A stretch of 64,000 bases of DNA from CAVQMC01 sp963713505 (GCA_963713505.1 CAVQMC010000019.1:1-64000); one strand, 5' to 3'. Shown: positions 17,601-27,871, counted from the first letter of the stretch. The notes: a model not told the origin generated them from the sequence alone. Program-made: numbers and translations.

Positions 17601-18948
17601 TTAATTTTCAAATGCCGGTTTTATATTATCTTTTCTGCCGACAACTTTACTATAAATCAACAAAGCAACTGCAGCAGTAAATCCAATTCCTGCAAAATAA
17701 TACCAAATGTAATGTGCATGATCGTAAGCATGGACCAATTGTTCCGGTGTTAGAGTTAAAGGATCAGGTGCGTAAGCAGTTAAAAGATATCCGGAAATTC
17801 CAAATCCCAAAATACTCGACAAAAATGAATGAAGATGACTGAATCCTAAATATAATCCTTCTTCTCCTTTTGGTGCTTGAAGAGAAAAGTATTCAAGAAA
17901 TCTTGGTGAAATAAAACATTCGGCTAAACCCTGTACAATAATTCCGGCTATCATCATAACTGTAACAGGATGAGCAGAAATTATTCCGAAGAAAGAAACT
18001 GACTCACCGGTTATAGATTTTAAAATCGGACTTGAAGCCATTAACAAAGCAGCTAATCGGCATTAAAAACATACCAACCGTCATAGAAGAAACTGCTTTA
18101 ACTTTTTTCATCATGTTGGTAATAAAAACAACAGAAATCATGACAACAAAAGGATTAACATTTGCAATCCATTCCGGGGAAGCATGCTCGCCGACAGTTC
18201 TTAAAACATATTTTGGCATTGTTGCATAAAGCTGATGCTGTATAATCCAAAAGCCTGTTACAATAAAAATTAGAACTATTAATCTTACATTTGTTACAAC
18301 CCTTACAAATCCTTCCCATGCAGCTTTAAAAGTTTTTCCTTCACCATCAACATTTACGCTTTTATAAAAAAGGATCACGGAAACAAGAGCAATGAAAGTC
18401 ATTGCGGCAGCATAAAAATTTATTGATTCCAATCCCCAGGAAAGTCTTAAAGGATAAGCAAAAGTTTTTCCGAGAAAAGCACCCACATTTACAATTCCGT
18501 AAAATATTGAATAACCTCTCGCCCTGGTTTCTTCGTTTGTTGTTTTAGCAACTGTTCCGGTTATAATTGATTTTATAAAAGAACCACCGACCATTAAAAC
18601 TAACAATGCTGGAAGAACCACTAACTTATAAGGCAAAGCTCCTAAAGTAAAATAACCTATTGTTAACAATGTAAAAGCAAGAATAACAGCTTTTCTAAAA
18701 CCTATAGTATCTGCAAAAGCGCCTGTAAAAGGAGGAAGAAAATAAAGACCGGCAGCAAAAACTCCGCCTATCCAGGCTGCATTTATATCATTAAAACCAA
18801 CCACTCTGGATAAGTACAAAGTAATAGCAATAAATACAGCATAATAAGCTGCTCTTTCAAAAAGCTCAACAGTATTTGCAGTCCAAAAAGCCTTTGGAAA
18901 ATTCCACGAAGCTTTTTGTTTATTTTTTTCTTTTGATTTCTCTGCCAA
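17601..18948 (-). CDS. MFS transporter of the POT/PTR2-like type (one frameshift)
   Basis: A polytopic inner-membrane protein of about 449 residues when joined. The N-terminal 'NTVELFERAAYYAVFIAITL' resembles the E-x-F-E-R-x-x-Y-Y motif of proton-coupled oligopeptide transporters, and 'GAFADTIGFRKAVI' is the MFS loop 2-3 motif. The frame breaks near 18051: 'GMFLMPIS' should continue as 'ALLMASSPILKSITGESV', and removing one T from ATTAGCTGCTTTG restores it. The C-terminal part carries 'AECFISPRFLEYFSLQAPKG', a POT-like block. Peptide uptake is plausible with an M3 oligopeptidase nearby, but the exact substrate is inference. Confidence 0.8.
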
Positions 18949-19128
18949 ATTGAACCCCGTTTTTGATTATTGATTTTCGGAATTACAAATATAAAAATTA
19001 GGCAATGAAATGAAACTTCTATAAATAAATCTTTATAAATAAAGTCTAATAATTTGTGGAAAATGAAGATTATGTTAATTATATTATGAATAAAAGTGGG
19101 AAATTTAAATATAAATGAGGAAAAGGCT

Positions 19129-22075
19129 ATGGGGAAATTTTTCAAAGAAATAGCTTTAATAATTTTAGTTTTATTCTCTTCAAGAATAACATTCTCACAG
19201 ATTAATGATATAACAAGGCTTCCGGGACAAGATCCACATCAATCCATTACAAGATCTGCATCTGTCATGCTTTCCGAAAATGATATTATGGTTTTTTTTG
19301 CCAATGAAAAGTTTGATACCATTTTTGTTACTCAATCAAATGACGGCGGATTAAATTGGAGTGAATCTGAGATTCTAAAAACAATCGATCACCCTGATAA
19401 TCAAAGATATTTTGATCTTATTGCAAATAAATCTTCTACAGGTAGAATTCTGGTCGCTTGGTCGGTTAAATGGATTGGAATAAATATCATATACTCAGAT
19501 GATAATGGTGTATCCTGGTCTCAACCTCAAGTAATCGTTGGTTTAGGAGACGATAAATTTAACTGCACATATTTAAATTTCAGTAATTATCCGGATGGGA
19601 AAATAGCTATAAGTTTTAATCAGTATCGTTTCTCCAGTTTCATTAATAGTACCAATTATCTAAAAACAAGTTCTGACAATGGTACAACATGGAGTGAAAA
19701 TATTAATACCTTTCCGCAAAACGGGGCTAATTTGTGTATCTATTCATTTGATAACCAAAATATGATAGCTGCTTTACAAATTGAAAGTTCGGGTAACTCA
19801 GGCATTTTCATGATGAAAAGCTCCGATGGCGGTAACAGTTGGTCTGATACTTCTGCGATTGTTAATACAACTTTAAATGAAACCAATCCTAAATTAATTG
19901 CACTCGACAATGGTAATTTGTTTTTAACTTTTCAAAGGGAATATCATACTAAAATTAATAATTTCTATCAGAATGATATAATTTATATAACCAGTATGGA
20001 TCAAGGTACATCATGGAATAATGAAGTAAGATTTACAAAATATATCGGGAATGATATTTCCCCTTATTTATCATCCTTCAATAATAAGACTTTTATTTCA
20101 TTTTCAACTCAAAGGTTTGATAATATTTATCAACTTGCTTTCGGAATTATAGGTGAAACTATTGAAAAATTTACACCGCCTTTTATTTACCAAACAAACA
20201 TAAGTAATGTTTATAATCATGACACATTAAATCAAACTTTTAATTATGAAGCTGTTATTATTGATGATGATAGTGTTGCGGTTGTATCTCTTGAATATGC
20301 TGATTCAACCTTATCCGGAGAATTATATGATGACGGAATGCACTCTGATGGAGAGGCAGGAGATAATATTTTCGGAAATGCTTTCCCATTTCCACCATAT
20401 ACAGTTAAGGATGTTTATGAAATAAACACTTCTAAATTCAAGCTGCCGATAAAAAATAATGGAGTTATAGCTGATGCAAGATTAAATCAGCAGATTATAT
20501 TTAAAACACAAGCAGAAGATATTCAAAATAACAAATCCGTAAAAGTCGATACACAAAATGTTGTTTATTCGAATTCAGTTGGGAAATTTGAAGATGGATC
20601 TTTTTTATATTCAGCCGGTTTTTTCCTTTCAGGCTTGACAAATGGGAAGCATGGGCAAACGGAGTAGCTTCTTCTTCATTAATAAACGATTATATACCCG
20701 GATTAGTTAATTCAGATAAAAATAATCCGAAGAATAAATTATATATAGTTAAGAAAAATGATCAGCCGTTTGGTACTGCCTGGATGGAATGGAAAGATGC
20801 TGTTTCTCAGGGAGCTAAATTTTATGATGGTAACGGTGACGGTATTTATAATCCAATTGATAAAAATTTTAACGGAATTTGGGACCCTAATGAAGATATG
20901 CCTTTTATACTTGGAGATGAAACAATCTTTTGTGTATACAATGACGGGCTACAATCAGCTGCCAGGAAATTTAATTGTCCTCCTCAAGGAATCGAAATTA
21001 GGCAAACAATGTTTATATCAAACTTAAATGATTTTCAGAATGTAATTTTTATTAACTATTCTATTGATAATACAGGATTAATTTCAAACTCCATTGACTC
21101 TGTTTATTTTGGATTTTATGCTGATGCCGATATAGGAGATGCACTTAATGATTTGGTAGGATGTGACACTTTGTTGAATTCCGGATTTACTTATAGCGAC
21201 ACAACTAATGAAACTTTTGCTGGTAATTACGGTAAGAATCCTCCGGCTTTTTTCACCGCCTTGCTGCAGGGACCAATTGTTAGAACAAATAACAATTTAG
21301 ACACTGCTTTCATAAAAAATGGTGAACGAATTGGCGAAATCAAAACATCTTCGGCAAAAAACCTGGGAATAAATGCTTTTGTCAACTTTATAAGCGGAGA
21401 CCCTGGTATAACTGATCCAAGTAATGTGGATGAAGCTAGGAATTATTTAAAAGGTCATATTCGAACAGGAGAAATTCCTGATCCGTGTACTTTTCCGTAT
21501 GGTATTGTAAAAGGTGATATAGATTGTTCTAAAATTGATCCTTTATTTTGGTTTTCCGGGGATCCTGTAATCCAGTATGGCTGGTTATTTAATATTGAAA
21601 CTGATGTTAGAAGTTTGCTAAGTACCGGCCCTTTTAAATTAGAGAAAAATAAACCGCAGGAAATTACTGCGGCTTTTGTAGTTGGCAGGGGAACAGATAA
21701 TTTCAATTCAATTACTGAAGCAAGAAGAATTACTCGAGGAAGTTATTCAGGAATATAAAAACAATTATTCTTCTTTAACTTATCAGCCGGGTAATCCTGT
21801 CTATCCTGTTGTCAGTTATAAATTATATCATAATTACCCTAATCCGTTTAATCCGACAACAACTATCAGGTATGAACTTCCTCAAGATGGTATTGTTACA
21901 ATCGATAGTTTTTAATATTCTCGGTCAAAAAGTTAGAACAATATTAAATGAATTTAAAAAAGCTGACAGGTATGAAGTTGAGTTTAACGGAAATGGTCTT
22001 GCAAGCGGTGTTTACATTTACAGAATGAAAGTAAATGATTTTATAACAAGTAAAAAAATGCTTCTGATAAAATAG
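19129..22075 (+). CDS. Large T9SS-exported Asp-box protein (three frameshifts)
   Basis: About 981 residues when joined. The best start is ATG 19129, giving a signal peptide ('FFKEIALIILVLFSSRITFS' then QIND) after a GAGG-type ribosome site; the ATG 33 bases upstream adds a polar leader and is rejected. Residues ~25-300 carry five Asp-boxes (SNDGGLNW, SDDNGVSW, SSDNGTTW, SSDGGNSW, SMDQGTSW). A large region follows with 'DGNGDGIYNPIDKNFNGIWD', a calcium-binding-like Asp-rich loop. The C-terminus is a T9SS type-A domain ('YHNYPNPFNPTTTIRYELPQ', FNILGQKVRT, SGVYIYRMK). Breaks: near 20634 (missing base after SG, before DKWEAWANGVA), 21735 (extra C in ACTCGAGG; restores RRITEEVIQEYKNN) and 21904 (extra G; restores IVFNILGQ). 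The cell-surface function is unknown. Confidence 0.8.
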
Positions 22076-22078
22076 TTA

Positions 22079-23305
22079 TTATTTTTTCTCTAAAACTATT
22101 ACTGTTATTTCCGGGGTTGAGTTATATCTAACAGGAGCCAGAGACATTCCCAATCCTCTTGTTACAACCAACAGCATTTTACCAAAATGGAAATCACCTT
22201 TAACATAAGGAGTTTCTATTAATGTTGGAGTTAGATTAAAAAACGGAAAAAGAAATGTAATCTGTCCGCCGTGCGTATGACCGGCAAGCATTAAATCATA
22301 ATTAAATCTATGTGCCTCATTTACTAAAAATTCTCTCGGCTGATGTGTAAGAAAAATATTCAGATCATCTTTATTTCCATTTCTTGTTAAACTATCAAGT
22401 TCATTCATTGAAATTTTATTTGCATAAGTATAAGTAATAAATGTAATTCCGATTTTAGCTCCGTTAACATTTATTGTTCTAAAACCATTATCAATCATTT
22501 CAACATTATGTTTTTTTAATGCACTTTCAACTTCATTTAAACTTCTTTCATAATTATTTCTGTAAGCCCAGTTATCATGATCTCCTACACAACTGTATAC
22601 TCCGTATTTAGATTTTATTTTTCCTAAAAATTCGGCGCTTTCATTTATATAATCCGGGGTTGAAGTAATTACATCGCCTCCCATTAAAACCAGATCCGGA
22701 TTTGTTGAATTAACTTTTCTTATATAATTCTGCAGTCTGTCCGCATCGGTATATCTATCAGCTTGAACATCCGAGATAAAAGTAATTTTAAAATTCTGTA
22801 ATTGTTCCGGCAGATTTTCTTTTTTGTATTCAACTATTCTAATGGAAACTTTGTTGTAATCATAAATAATTCTAAATGGGATATATATTATAAAAAATGC
22901 CGTAAGAATAACAACTAACTTAGCTTCATAACTTTTAAACTTTTTATAATATTTTTTACGAAGAGGAAACAAGAGAAATTTTATAATATCAATTAATAAG
23001 AAAAGTAAATCTGTTTGAACAACAAGCAAAAGCAAAAACCAGAAAGGGTAAAGAACCAGCCAATCGAAAAAAGAATTTTGCGGAACAAGGATTTTTGAGT
23101 TTGTTAGATCGGAATATGTCCAATTTACAATAAGAAATACCGGATAATAATTTAGAAGGATGAAAAAAGTCCAGGAAATTAGTTTCTTTTTTACATTGGA
23201 TAAATTTGGAAAAACAATTTGAGAGGCTTCTTTTATCTTTTTATAAAAATAAAACTCAATTATAAATAGTATTACAACAGCAATTAAAATCCGGCCTATA
23301 AACAT
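22079..23305 (-). CDS. Membrane-anchored metallophosphoesterase
   Basis: 408 residues. Several N-terminal membrane helices (about 4-20, 44-63, 83-110, 129-147) are followed by a calcineurin-like phosphoesterase domain from about residue 170. The metal-site motifs are 'FISDVQADRYTDADRL', LVLMGGDVI, CVGDHDNWAY, FLTHQP and LAGHTHGGQ, as in the YaeI/MPPE group. The first motif has Gln where D-x-H is usual. The TPYVKGDF and 'TRGLGMSLAPVRYNSTPEI' end is typical of YaeI-like enzymes. It probably acts on a lipid or phosphodiester at the membrane surface; the substrate is unknown. It ends 3 bases from the convergent T9SS gene. Confidence 0.85.
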   Translation of the reverse strand: MFIGRILIAVVILFIIEFYFYKKIKEASQIVFPNLSNVKKKLISWTFFILLNYYPVFLIVNWTYSDLTNSKILVPQNSFFDWLVLYPFWFLLLLVVQTDLLFLLIDIIKFLLFPLRKKYYKKFKSYEAKLVVILTAFFIIYIPFRIIYDYNKVSIRIVEYKKENLPEQLQNFKITFISDVQADRYTDADRLQNYIRKVNSTNPDLVLMGGDVITSTPDYINESAEFLGKIKSKYGVYSCVGDHDNWAYRNNYERSLNEVESALKKHNVEMIDNGFRTINVNGAKIGITFITYTYANKISMNELDSLTRNGNKDDLNIFLTHQPREFLVNEAHRFNYDLMLAGHTHGGQITFLFPFFNLTPTLIETPYVKGDFHFGKMLLVVTRGLGMSLAPVRYNSTPEITVIVLEKK

Positions 23306-23361
23306 CAGTTAAAATTTTTATGAATAAAAACTATTTTAAATTATTTCAATTACAATTTAAT

Positions 23362-24111
23362 TTATTCTTCTTTAATCCTTTGTATCAAATCCATCATATT
23401 ATCGTAATGTGTTCCTTTCCAATATATTTTTTTACAATTCGGACAAATCCAAAATTCGTTTTGCCATTCCTTTACTTTGGGAGGAATTTGATCTATGACT
23501 TTATCTTTTTCAATTTTTTCTAATTTGGAATTACAATCCAAACATCTGCTCAATTCTTCTATTTGATTTTTTAAATCAAATCTTTTTACGACTTCAATTA
23601 TTTGTTTTTCAGAATTATCATTATGAATAAAATATCCATGTGTAACTTCGGATCTTTTTAAAATTCCCTTATCTTTTGTTAGGATTGTTCTGTTTTCCTT
23701 TAAAGAAATTTTTACAATTTCTTCATCATCAAAATCATTTTTATATTCGGTATCGAAACCAAGCATTCTTAAATATCTTGCAAGTGTTCCCAGATGAACA
23801 TCAAGCACAAACTTCTTTTCTCTCAATGGTTTTGGTCTTAAATGCTGAAGCTCAGAAATATCCAACGATTCAAAAACCGGGTAAACACTTATATCGTCTT
23901 TATCATTTATCAAATAATCAAAACCGACAGATTTCCCGTTTACCAAAATTAAGTCGATTTCGGTATGTGGAACTCCAATGGATTCTATCATATCTTTTAC
24001 AGAAGTTCTGTCGATAAATTCATGTTCAAATCTTAGTTTTCTTTTATTTTCCGGCAGAAAATCGTTTAATTCTTCATAAAATCTAAGAGTAATTTTTTTA
24101 ACTTCTATCAT
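23362..24111 (-). CDS. Mut7-C RNase (PIN-like) protein with N-terminal ubiquitin-like domain
   Basis: A 249-residue two-domain protein. Residues 1-90 form a ubiquitin/ThiS-like beta-grasp domain (Ub-Mut7C: 'TLRFYEELNDFLP' ... 'DLILVNGKSVGFDYLINDKD'). From about 95 the Mut7-C domain begins ('FVLDVHLGTLARYLRMLGFD'), with likely catalytic Asp in VLDVH and in LTKDKG. A C-terminal zinc ribbon follows (CLDC ... CPNC, then 'KKIYWKGTHYDNM'). Mut7-C is a predicted RNase of the PIN superfamily; fusion to a ubiquitin-like domain is known in bacteria. The target RNA is unknown. The beta-grasp domain does not end in GG, so it is not a conjugating modifier. Confidence 0.87.
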   Translation of the reverse strand: MIEVKKITLRFYEELNDFLPENKRKLRFEHEFIDRTSVKDMIESIGVPHTEIDLILVNGKSVGFDYLINDKDDISVYPVFESLDISELQHLRPKPLREKKFVLDVHLGTLARYLRMLGFDTEYKNDFDDEEIVKISLKENRTILTKDKGILKRSEVTHGYFIHNDNSEKQIIEVVKRFDLKNQIEELSRCLDCNSKLEKIEKDKVIDQIPPKVKEWQNEFWICPNCKKIYWKGTHYDNMMDLIQRIKEE

Positions 24112-24271
24112 AATTTTTATTAAAAAATTAACAAAACAGCTTTATGTAATTTGGAAAATTTAATTTATATTAAAAGTTGTTATTTATAAAAGGGAGCGGC
24201 TTTCCTTTCTTCACTCCCCGTGAATCTATTTTTTCTTTAATATAAAATAATTATAAAATATTGGAGGTGCT

Positions 24272-24733
24272 ATGTGGAAAGAGTTTAAAGAATTCGCAAT
24301 GCGCGGAAATGTTGTAGATATGGCAGTCGGTATTACTGTCGGTGCAGCATTCGGTTTAATTGCAAAGTCTCTTGTTGATAATATAATTATGCCGCCCATC
24401 GGACTTCTTCTAGGCAAAGTAGATTTCTCGCAGCTGTATATTCTTTTAAAAGAAGGAACAACTCCCGGTCCTTACGCAACAATTAAAGACGCAACTGCGG
24501 CCGGAGCAGTTATTATGAGCTACGGAGCATTTTTAAATACCATCATAAGTTTTATAATAATTGCATTTGCAATTTTTCTTGTTGTTAAAAGCATTAACAA
24601 AATGAAAAAACTCGAAGAGGATATCCCGCCTCCGGCACCGACAACAAAAAATTGTCCTTACTGTTTGGAAAAAATTTCTATAAAAGCTTCAAGATGTCCC
24701 TATTGTACGTCTCAAATTGAAGTTAATGTTTAA
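24272..24733 (+). CDS. mscL: Large-conductance mechanosensitive channel with C-terminal zinc ribbon
   Basis: 153 residues. MscL opens under membrane tension to release solutes in osmotic downshock. The N-terminal 'FKEFAMRGNVVDMAVGITVG' and TM1 through 'IMPPIGLLLGKVDFSQLYI' match the family closely; TM2 is 'GAFLNTIISFIIIAFAIFLV'. After the cytoplasmic helix (SINKMKKLEEDIPP) the protein ends in a four-cysteine ribbon NCPYCLEK ... RCPYCTS, longer than the simple E. coli form (136 aa) but seen in other phyla. A strong ribosome site (GGAGGTGCT) precedes the ATG. A shared bidirectional terminator follows. Confidence 0.95.
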   Translation: MWKEFKEFAMRGNVVDMAVGITVGAAFGLIAKSLVDNIIMPPIGLLLGKVDFSQLYILLKEGTTPGPYATIKDATAAGAVIMSYGAFLNTIISFIIIAFAIFLVVKSINKMKKLEEDIPPPAPTTKNCPYCLEKISIKASRCPYCTSQIEVNV

Positions 24734-24752
24734 TAAATAAAAATATTTTTTT

Positions 24753-24778
24753 TGCCGGATTCATTCCGGCATTTTTTA
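24753..24778. terminator. Bidirectional rho-independent terminator
   Basis: TGCCGGA (24753-24759) pairs with TCCGGCA (24765-24771) around a short loop, followed by TTTTTT and preceded by T/A-rich sequence. It separates the convergent mscL (plus) and pseudouridine synthase (minus) genes; the latter's stop codon overlaps the tail. Confidence 0.85.
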
Positions 24779-25354
24779 TTTAAACAGTTCTTTAACGTCT
24801 TCCGGAGTTAACTTTCTAACTTCGCCGATCTTTAAATTATTTATTTTGATATTTTTTATTCTTACTCTTACTAATCTCAATGTCGGATGATCAACACTTG
24901 CTGTCATTCTTCTGACTTGACGATTTTTTCCTTCCGTTATTACAATACTAAGCCAGCAAGTTGGAACGGTTTTTCTTTCTCTGATCGGAGGGTTTCTTTT
25001 AGAAATATTTGGTTCATTAATTATTTTTACTTTAGCAGGTAAAGTTTCTTTGCCTTTAACCAAAACTCCTTCTCTTAATTTATTTAATGATTCTTCATCC
25101 GGAATTCTTTCAACCTGAACAAAATATTCCTTTTCATGTTTGTTCTTCGGATTTAATAAATAATCAGTTAAAGTTTTATCATTAGTTAATATTAATAATC
25201 CTTCACTGTCAATATCTAATCTTCCAACAGGATAAACATTTTTAGGAAAATTATATAAATCAGCTAGAGTTTTTCTTCCTTCTTTATCTGTAAATTGAGA
25301 TAAAACCCCGTAAGGTTTGTTAATTAAATAATATTTAAAAGCTTCTTTTTTCAA
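24776..25354 (-). CDS. rRNA pseudouridine synthase, RsuA/RluE family
   Basis: 192 residues, lacking the N-terminal S4 domain, as in E. coli RluE. Family blocks are 'YYLINKPYGVLSQFTD', 'VYPVGRLDIDSEGLLILTND' (catalytic Asp47 in GRLD), 'WLSIVITEGKNRQVRRMTAS' and 'HPTLRLVRVRI'. The enzyme isomerises a specific uridine in rRNA; RluE modifies a 23S position, and the closest match in size and motifs is RluE. The exact target site is inference. Confidence 0.88.
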   Translation of the reverse strand: MKKEAFKYYLINKPYGVLSQFTDKEGRKTLADLYNFPKNVYPVGRLDIDSEGLLILTNDKTLTDYLLNPKNKHEKEYFVQVERIPDEESLNKLREGVLVKGKETLPAKVKIINEPNISKRNPPIRERKTVPTCWLSIVITEGKNRQVRRMTASVDHPTLRLVRVRIKNIKINNLKIGEVRKLTPEDVKELFK

Positions 25355-25432
25355 TTTAAAGGATTTTATTTTCTTTATTTAACTTTAACTTTTTTATTTT
25401 TAAATGAATATTCAAAATTATAAATTTACTTA

Positions 25433-26059
25433 ATGATAACCGCACATAATGTTTCAATTAAATTTGATTCTCAAACAATTATAAAAAATTTAAACTTCAA
25501 AATTAATAAGGGAGAAAAAGTTTCTATTGTCGGGGAATCCGGTGCAGGAAAAACATCTTTAATGAATGCTCTGCTCGGTTTTGTAATTCCGGATTCGGGA
25601 GAAATAAAAATATTCAACAAAATTTTAAATGAAAAAAATGTTTCGAATATTCGCTCCAAAATTTCATGGGTTCCCCAGGAAGTTAATTTTTCAGTAAATA
25701 ATGCTAAGGAATTTATCTTTTTACCTTTTACATTTAAGCACAATCGTAGTATCAAACCAAAATTAAATGAAATAATAGAATTGATGAACGACTTTGGTTT
25801 AAGCGAAAATCTTCTTGATAAAAATATAAACAAACTTTCCGGAGGAGAAAAACAAAGAATAGTTTTGATAACAAGTATTCTATTAAAAAGAGAAATAATG
25901 TTTTTGGATGAAGCAACTTCTGCTCTGGATAAAAATTCTAAACAAAAAGTTACGGATTATTTCTTCAAACAAAATGATCTTACAATTCTGGCAATAACTC
26001 ATGATGATGAATTAATTAAAAGATCAAATAATATTATAGAACTGCACAAAAATAAATAA
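25433..26059 (+). CDS. ABC transporter ATP-binding protein, FetA-like
   Basis: 208 residues with all ABC motifs: Walker A GESGAGKT (34-41), Q-loop region 'SWVPQEVNFSV', signature LSGGEKQR, Walker B IMFLDEATSALD and a late switch His in AITHDDE. It overlaps the start of the downstream permease gene by one base (TAATG), so the two form one transporter. The pair matches FetA/FetB (YbbL/YbbM), linked in E. coli to iron export and oxidative-stress resistance. The substrate here is inferred from the permease family. Confidence 0.85.
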   Translation: MITAHNVSIKFDSQTIIKNLNFKINKGEKVSIVGESGAGKTSLMNALLGFVIPDSGEIKIFNKILNEKNVSNIRSKISWVPQEVNFSVNNAKEFIFLPFTFKHNRSIKPKLNEIIELMNDFGLSENLLDKNINKLSGGEKQRIVLITSILLKREIMFLDEATSALDKNSKQKVTDYFFKQNDLTILAITHDDELIKRSNNIIELHKNK

Positions 26060-26871
26060 TGAATTCTGCATTGGACATAAGCTGGTTTAATCTGGCAATT
26101 GGATATTTACTTTTACTTATTCCTCTTGGAGCTTTCTGGTTTTTTCAAACCGGATTAGTAAAAGAAACTCTTATCGCAGCATTAAGAATGACTGTCCAAC
26201 TTCTGTTAGTAGGATTTTATCTTGGATTTATTTTTCAATTGGATAGCATGTGGATAAATCTGCTTTGGGTTTTAATAATGATAATTGCCGCGGGATTTAC
26301 GACAACAAGTAGAAGCGAACTTAATTATAAAATATTTTTAGTTCCTATATTTTTTGCCTTGGCAGTTAGTATAGTTTTTGTCGATTTGTTTTTCTTCACT
26401 CTTGTTATAAAACTGGATAATGTTTTCAGTGCAGTTTATTTAATTCCAATTACCGGAATGCTTTTGGGGAATTGTATAAGAAGCAATGTTATCGGATTAA
26501 ATTCATTTTACAACAGTTTAAGAAAAGATCAGACTTTATACAGATATGCGCTTGCAAGCGGCGCTACAAGAACCGAAGCTTTAATGCCTTTTATGAGAGA
26601 TTCGATTAAACTTGCTTTCAATCCTACAATTGCAACAATGGCGGTTATTGGTTTGGTTTCTTTGCCCGGAATGATGACCGGACAAATTTTGGGCGGCAGT
26701 TCTCCGATGGTTGCAATCAAATATCAAATTATGCTGATGATTACAATTCTAACAACTTCGGTAATAACAGTATTGCTTACAATTTATATTTCCAACAAAT
26801 TTGTGTTTAACGAATACGATCTTTTAAATCCAAAAGTTATTAAAGAAAAGAATAATAAAAACTCAGAGTAA
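26059..26871 (+). CDS. ABC transporter permease, FetB/UPF0014 family
   Basis: 270 residues, about seven membrane helices. UPF0014 signature segments are visible: 'RMTVQLLLVGFYLGFIFQLD', 'LIPITGMLLGNCIRSN', 'YALASGATRTEALMPFMRDS' and 'GLVSLPGMMTGQILGGSSPM'. The RDS region should contact the ATPase. The FetB family is linked to metal (iron) homeostasis in E. coli. The gene is translationally coupled to the ATPase, and the oxidoreductase at 26876 follows 4 bases after its stop. Confidence 0.87.
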   Translation: MNSALDISWFNLAIGYLLLLIPLGAFWFFQTGLVKETLIAALRMTVQLLLVGFYLGFIFQLDSMWINLLWVLIMIIAAGFTTTSRSELNYKIFLVPIFFALAVSIVFVDLFFFTLVIKLDNVFSAVYLIPITGMLLGNCIRSNVIGLNSFYNSLRKDQTLYRYALASGATRTEALMPFMRDSIKLAFNPTIATMAVIGLVSLPGMMTGQILGGSSPMVAIKYQIMLMITILTTSVITVLLTIYISNKFVFNEYDLLNPKVIKEKNNKNSE

Positions 26872-26875
26872 AAAA

Positions 26876-27871
26876 TGAATTCAACTCAATTTTCTGCATT
26901 TAATAGTAAAAGAACAAGATGGTAAATTTATTAGAGAAATTGCAAAGAGAGATTTAACCGATCTGCCGGAAGGCGACGTTTTAATAAAAGTAAAATATTC
27001 ATCTTTAAATTATAAAGATGCTCTTTCTGCTTCCGGCAATAAAGGCGTTACAAGAGTTTATCCGCATACTCCCGGAATTGATGCTGCCGGGATTGTGGAA
27101 GCTTCAGAAAGTTCAATGTTCACAAAAGGTCAGGAAGTTATTGTAACAGGTTATGATTTAGGCATGAATACTTCGGGCGGATTCGGAAAATACATAAGAG
27201 TTCCTGCTTCATGGGTTGTCAAAAAACCGGATAATTTAAGTTTAAAAGAAAGTATGATTTTCGGAACCGCAGGATTTACCGCCGCACTTGCTTTATACGA
27301 ATTAGAACAATCCGGAATGTCACCTTCTAAAAATGAAATATTAGTCACAGGTGCAACCGGCGGCGTCGGAACATTTGCAGTAATTTTATTGAGCAAACAA
27401 AATTATAATGTTACAGCGGAAACCGGTAAACAAGATAAAGAGCCGTATTTAATTTCACTTGGTGCAAAAAATATTATTGGACGAGAAGAGTTATTAACAA
27501 AAGATAAACGAGCATTATTAAATCAAAGATGGGGAGGTGTTATCGATACTGTCGGAGGTGAAATTTTAGCAAACTCAATCAAGGCCTCAAAGTACGGAAG
27601 TTCTGTTGCTTCATGCGGAAATGCAGCTTCCGGTGATCTTAGTTTAACTGTTTATCCTTTTATTCTTCGGTCAGTAAATTTACTTGGAATAAACACCGAA
27701 AAAACTCCGATGCATTTGAGATTGGAAATTTGGAACAAGCTTGCAAATGAATGGAAACCGGAAAATCTCGATGATATTCATGAAGAGATTTCACTTGATG
27801 AAATAAATGATAAAATTGAATTAATTCTAAAAGGACAAATTACAGGTAGAATTCTTATAAACCTGGAATGA
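26876..27871 (+). CDS. Zinc-free MDR oxidoreductase, YhdH/YhfP (acryloyl-CoA reductase-like) family (one frameshift)
   Basis: About 331 residues when joined. The start codons (26876: MNSTQFSA) lose frame at 26899-26901; removing one T from GCATTTAATAG restores LIVKEQDGKFIREI and then 'VKYSSLNYKDALSASGNKGV' and 'YPHTPGIDAAGIVE', the classic MDR N-terminal domain. The Rossmann motif 'ILVTGATGGVGTFAVILLS' binds NADPH. There are no zinc ligands, as usual for this group. Family members reduce activated double bonds (quinones, acryloyl-CoA). It probably belongs to the fetA-fetB transcription unit. An internal ATG at 27095 would give only the C-terminal 258 residues and is not the true start. Confidence 0.85.

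Noticed and set aside
23320..23523. Plus-strand small Phe-rich protein opposite the Mut7-C gene end.
   Set aside because: Overlaps real minus-strand coding sequence, has no ribosome site, and its composition follows from AT-rich antisense.
24190..24235. Hairpin GGGAG ... CTCCC in the mscL leader as a riboswitch or attenuator.
   Set aside because: Only a five-base stem with a long loop and no conserved aptamer features; may be chance.
27095..27871. A short 258-residue oxidoreductase starting at ATG 27095.
   Set aside because: The upstream codons encode the rest of the MDR N-terminal domain once one T is removed at 26899-26901; the ATG is internal.
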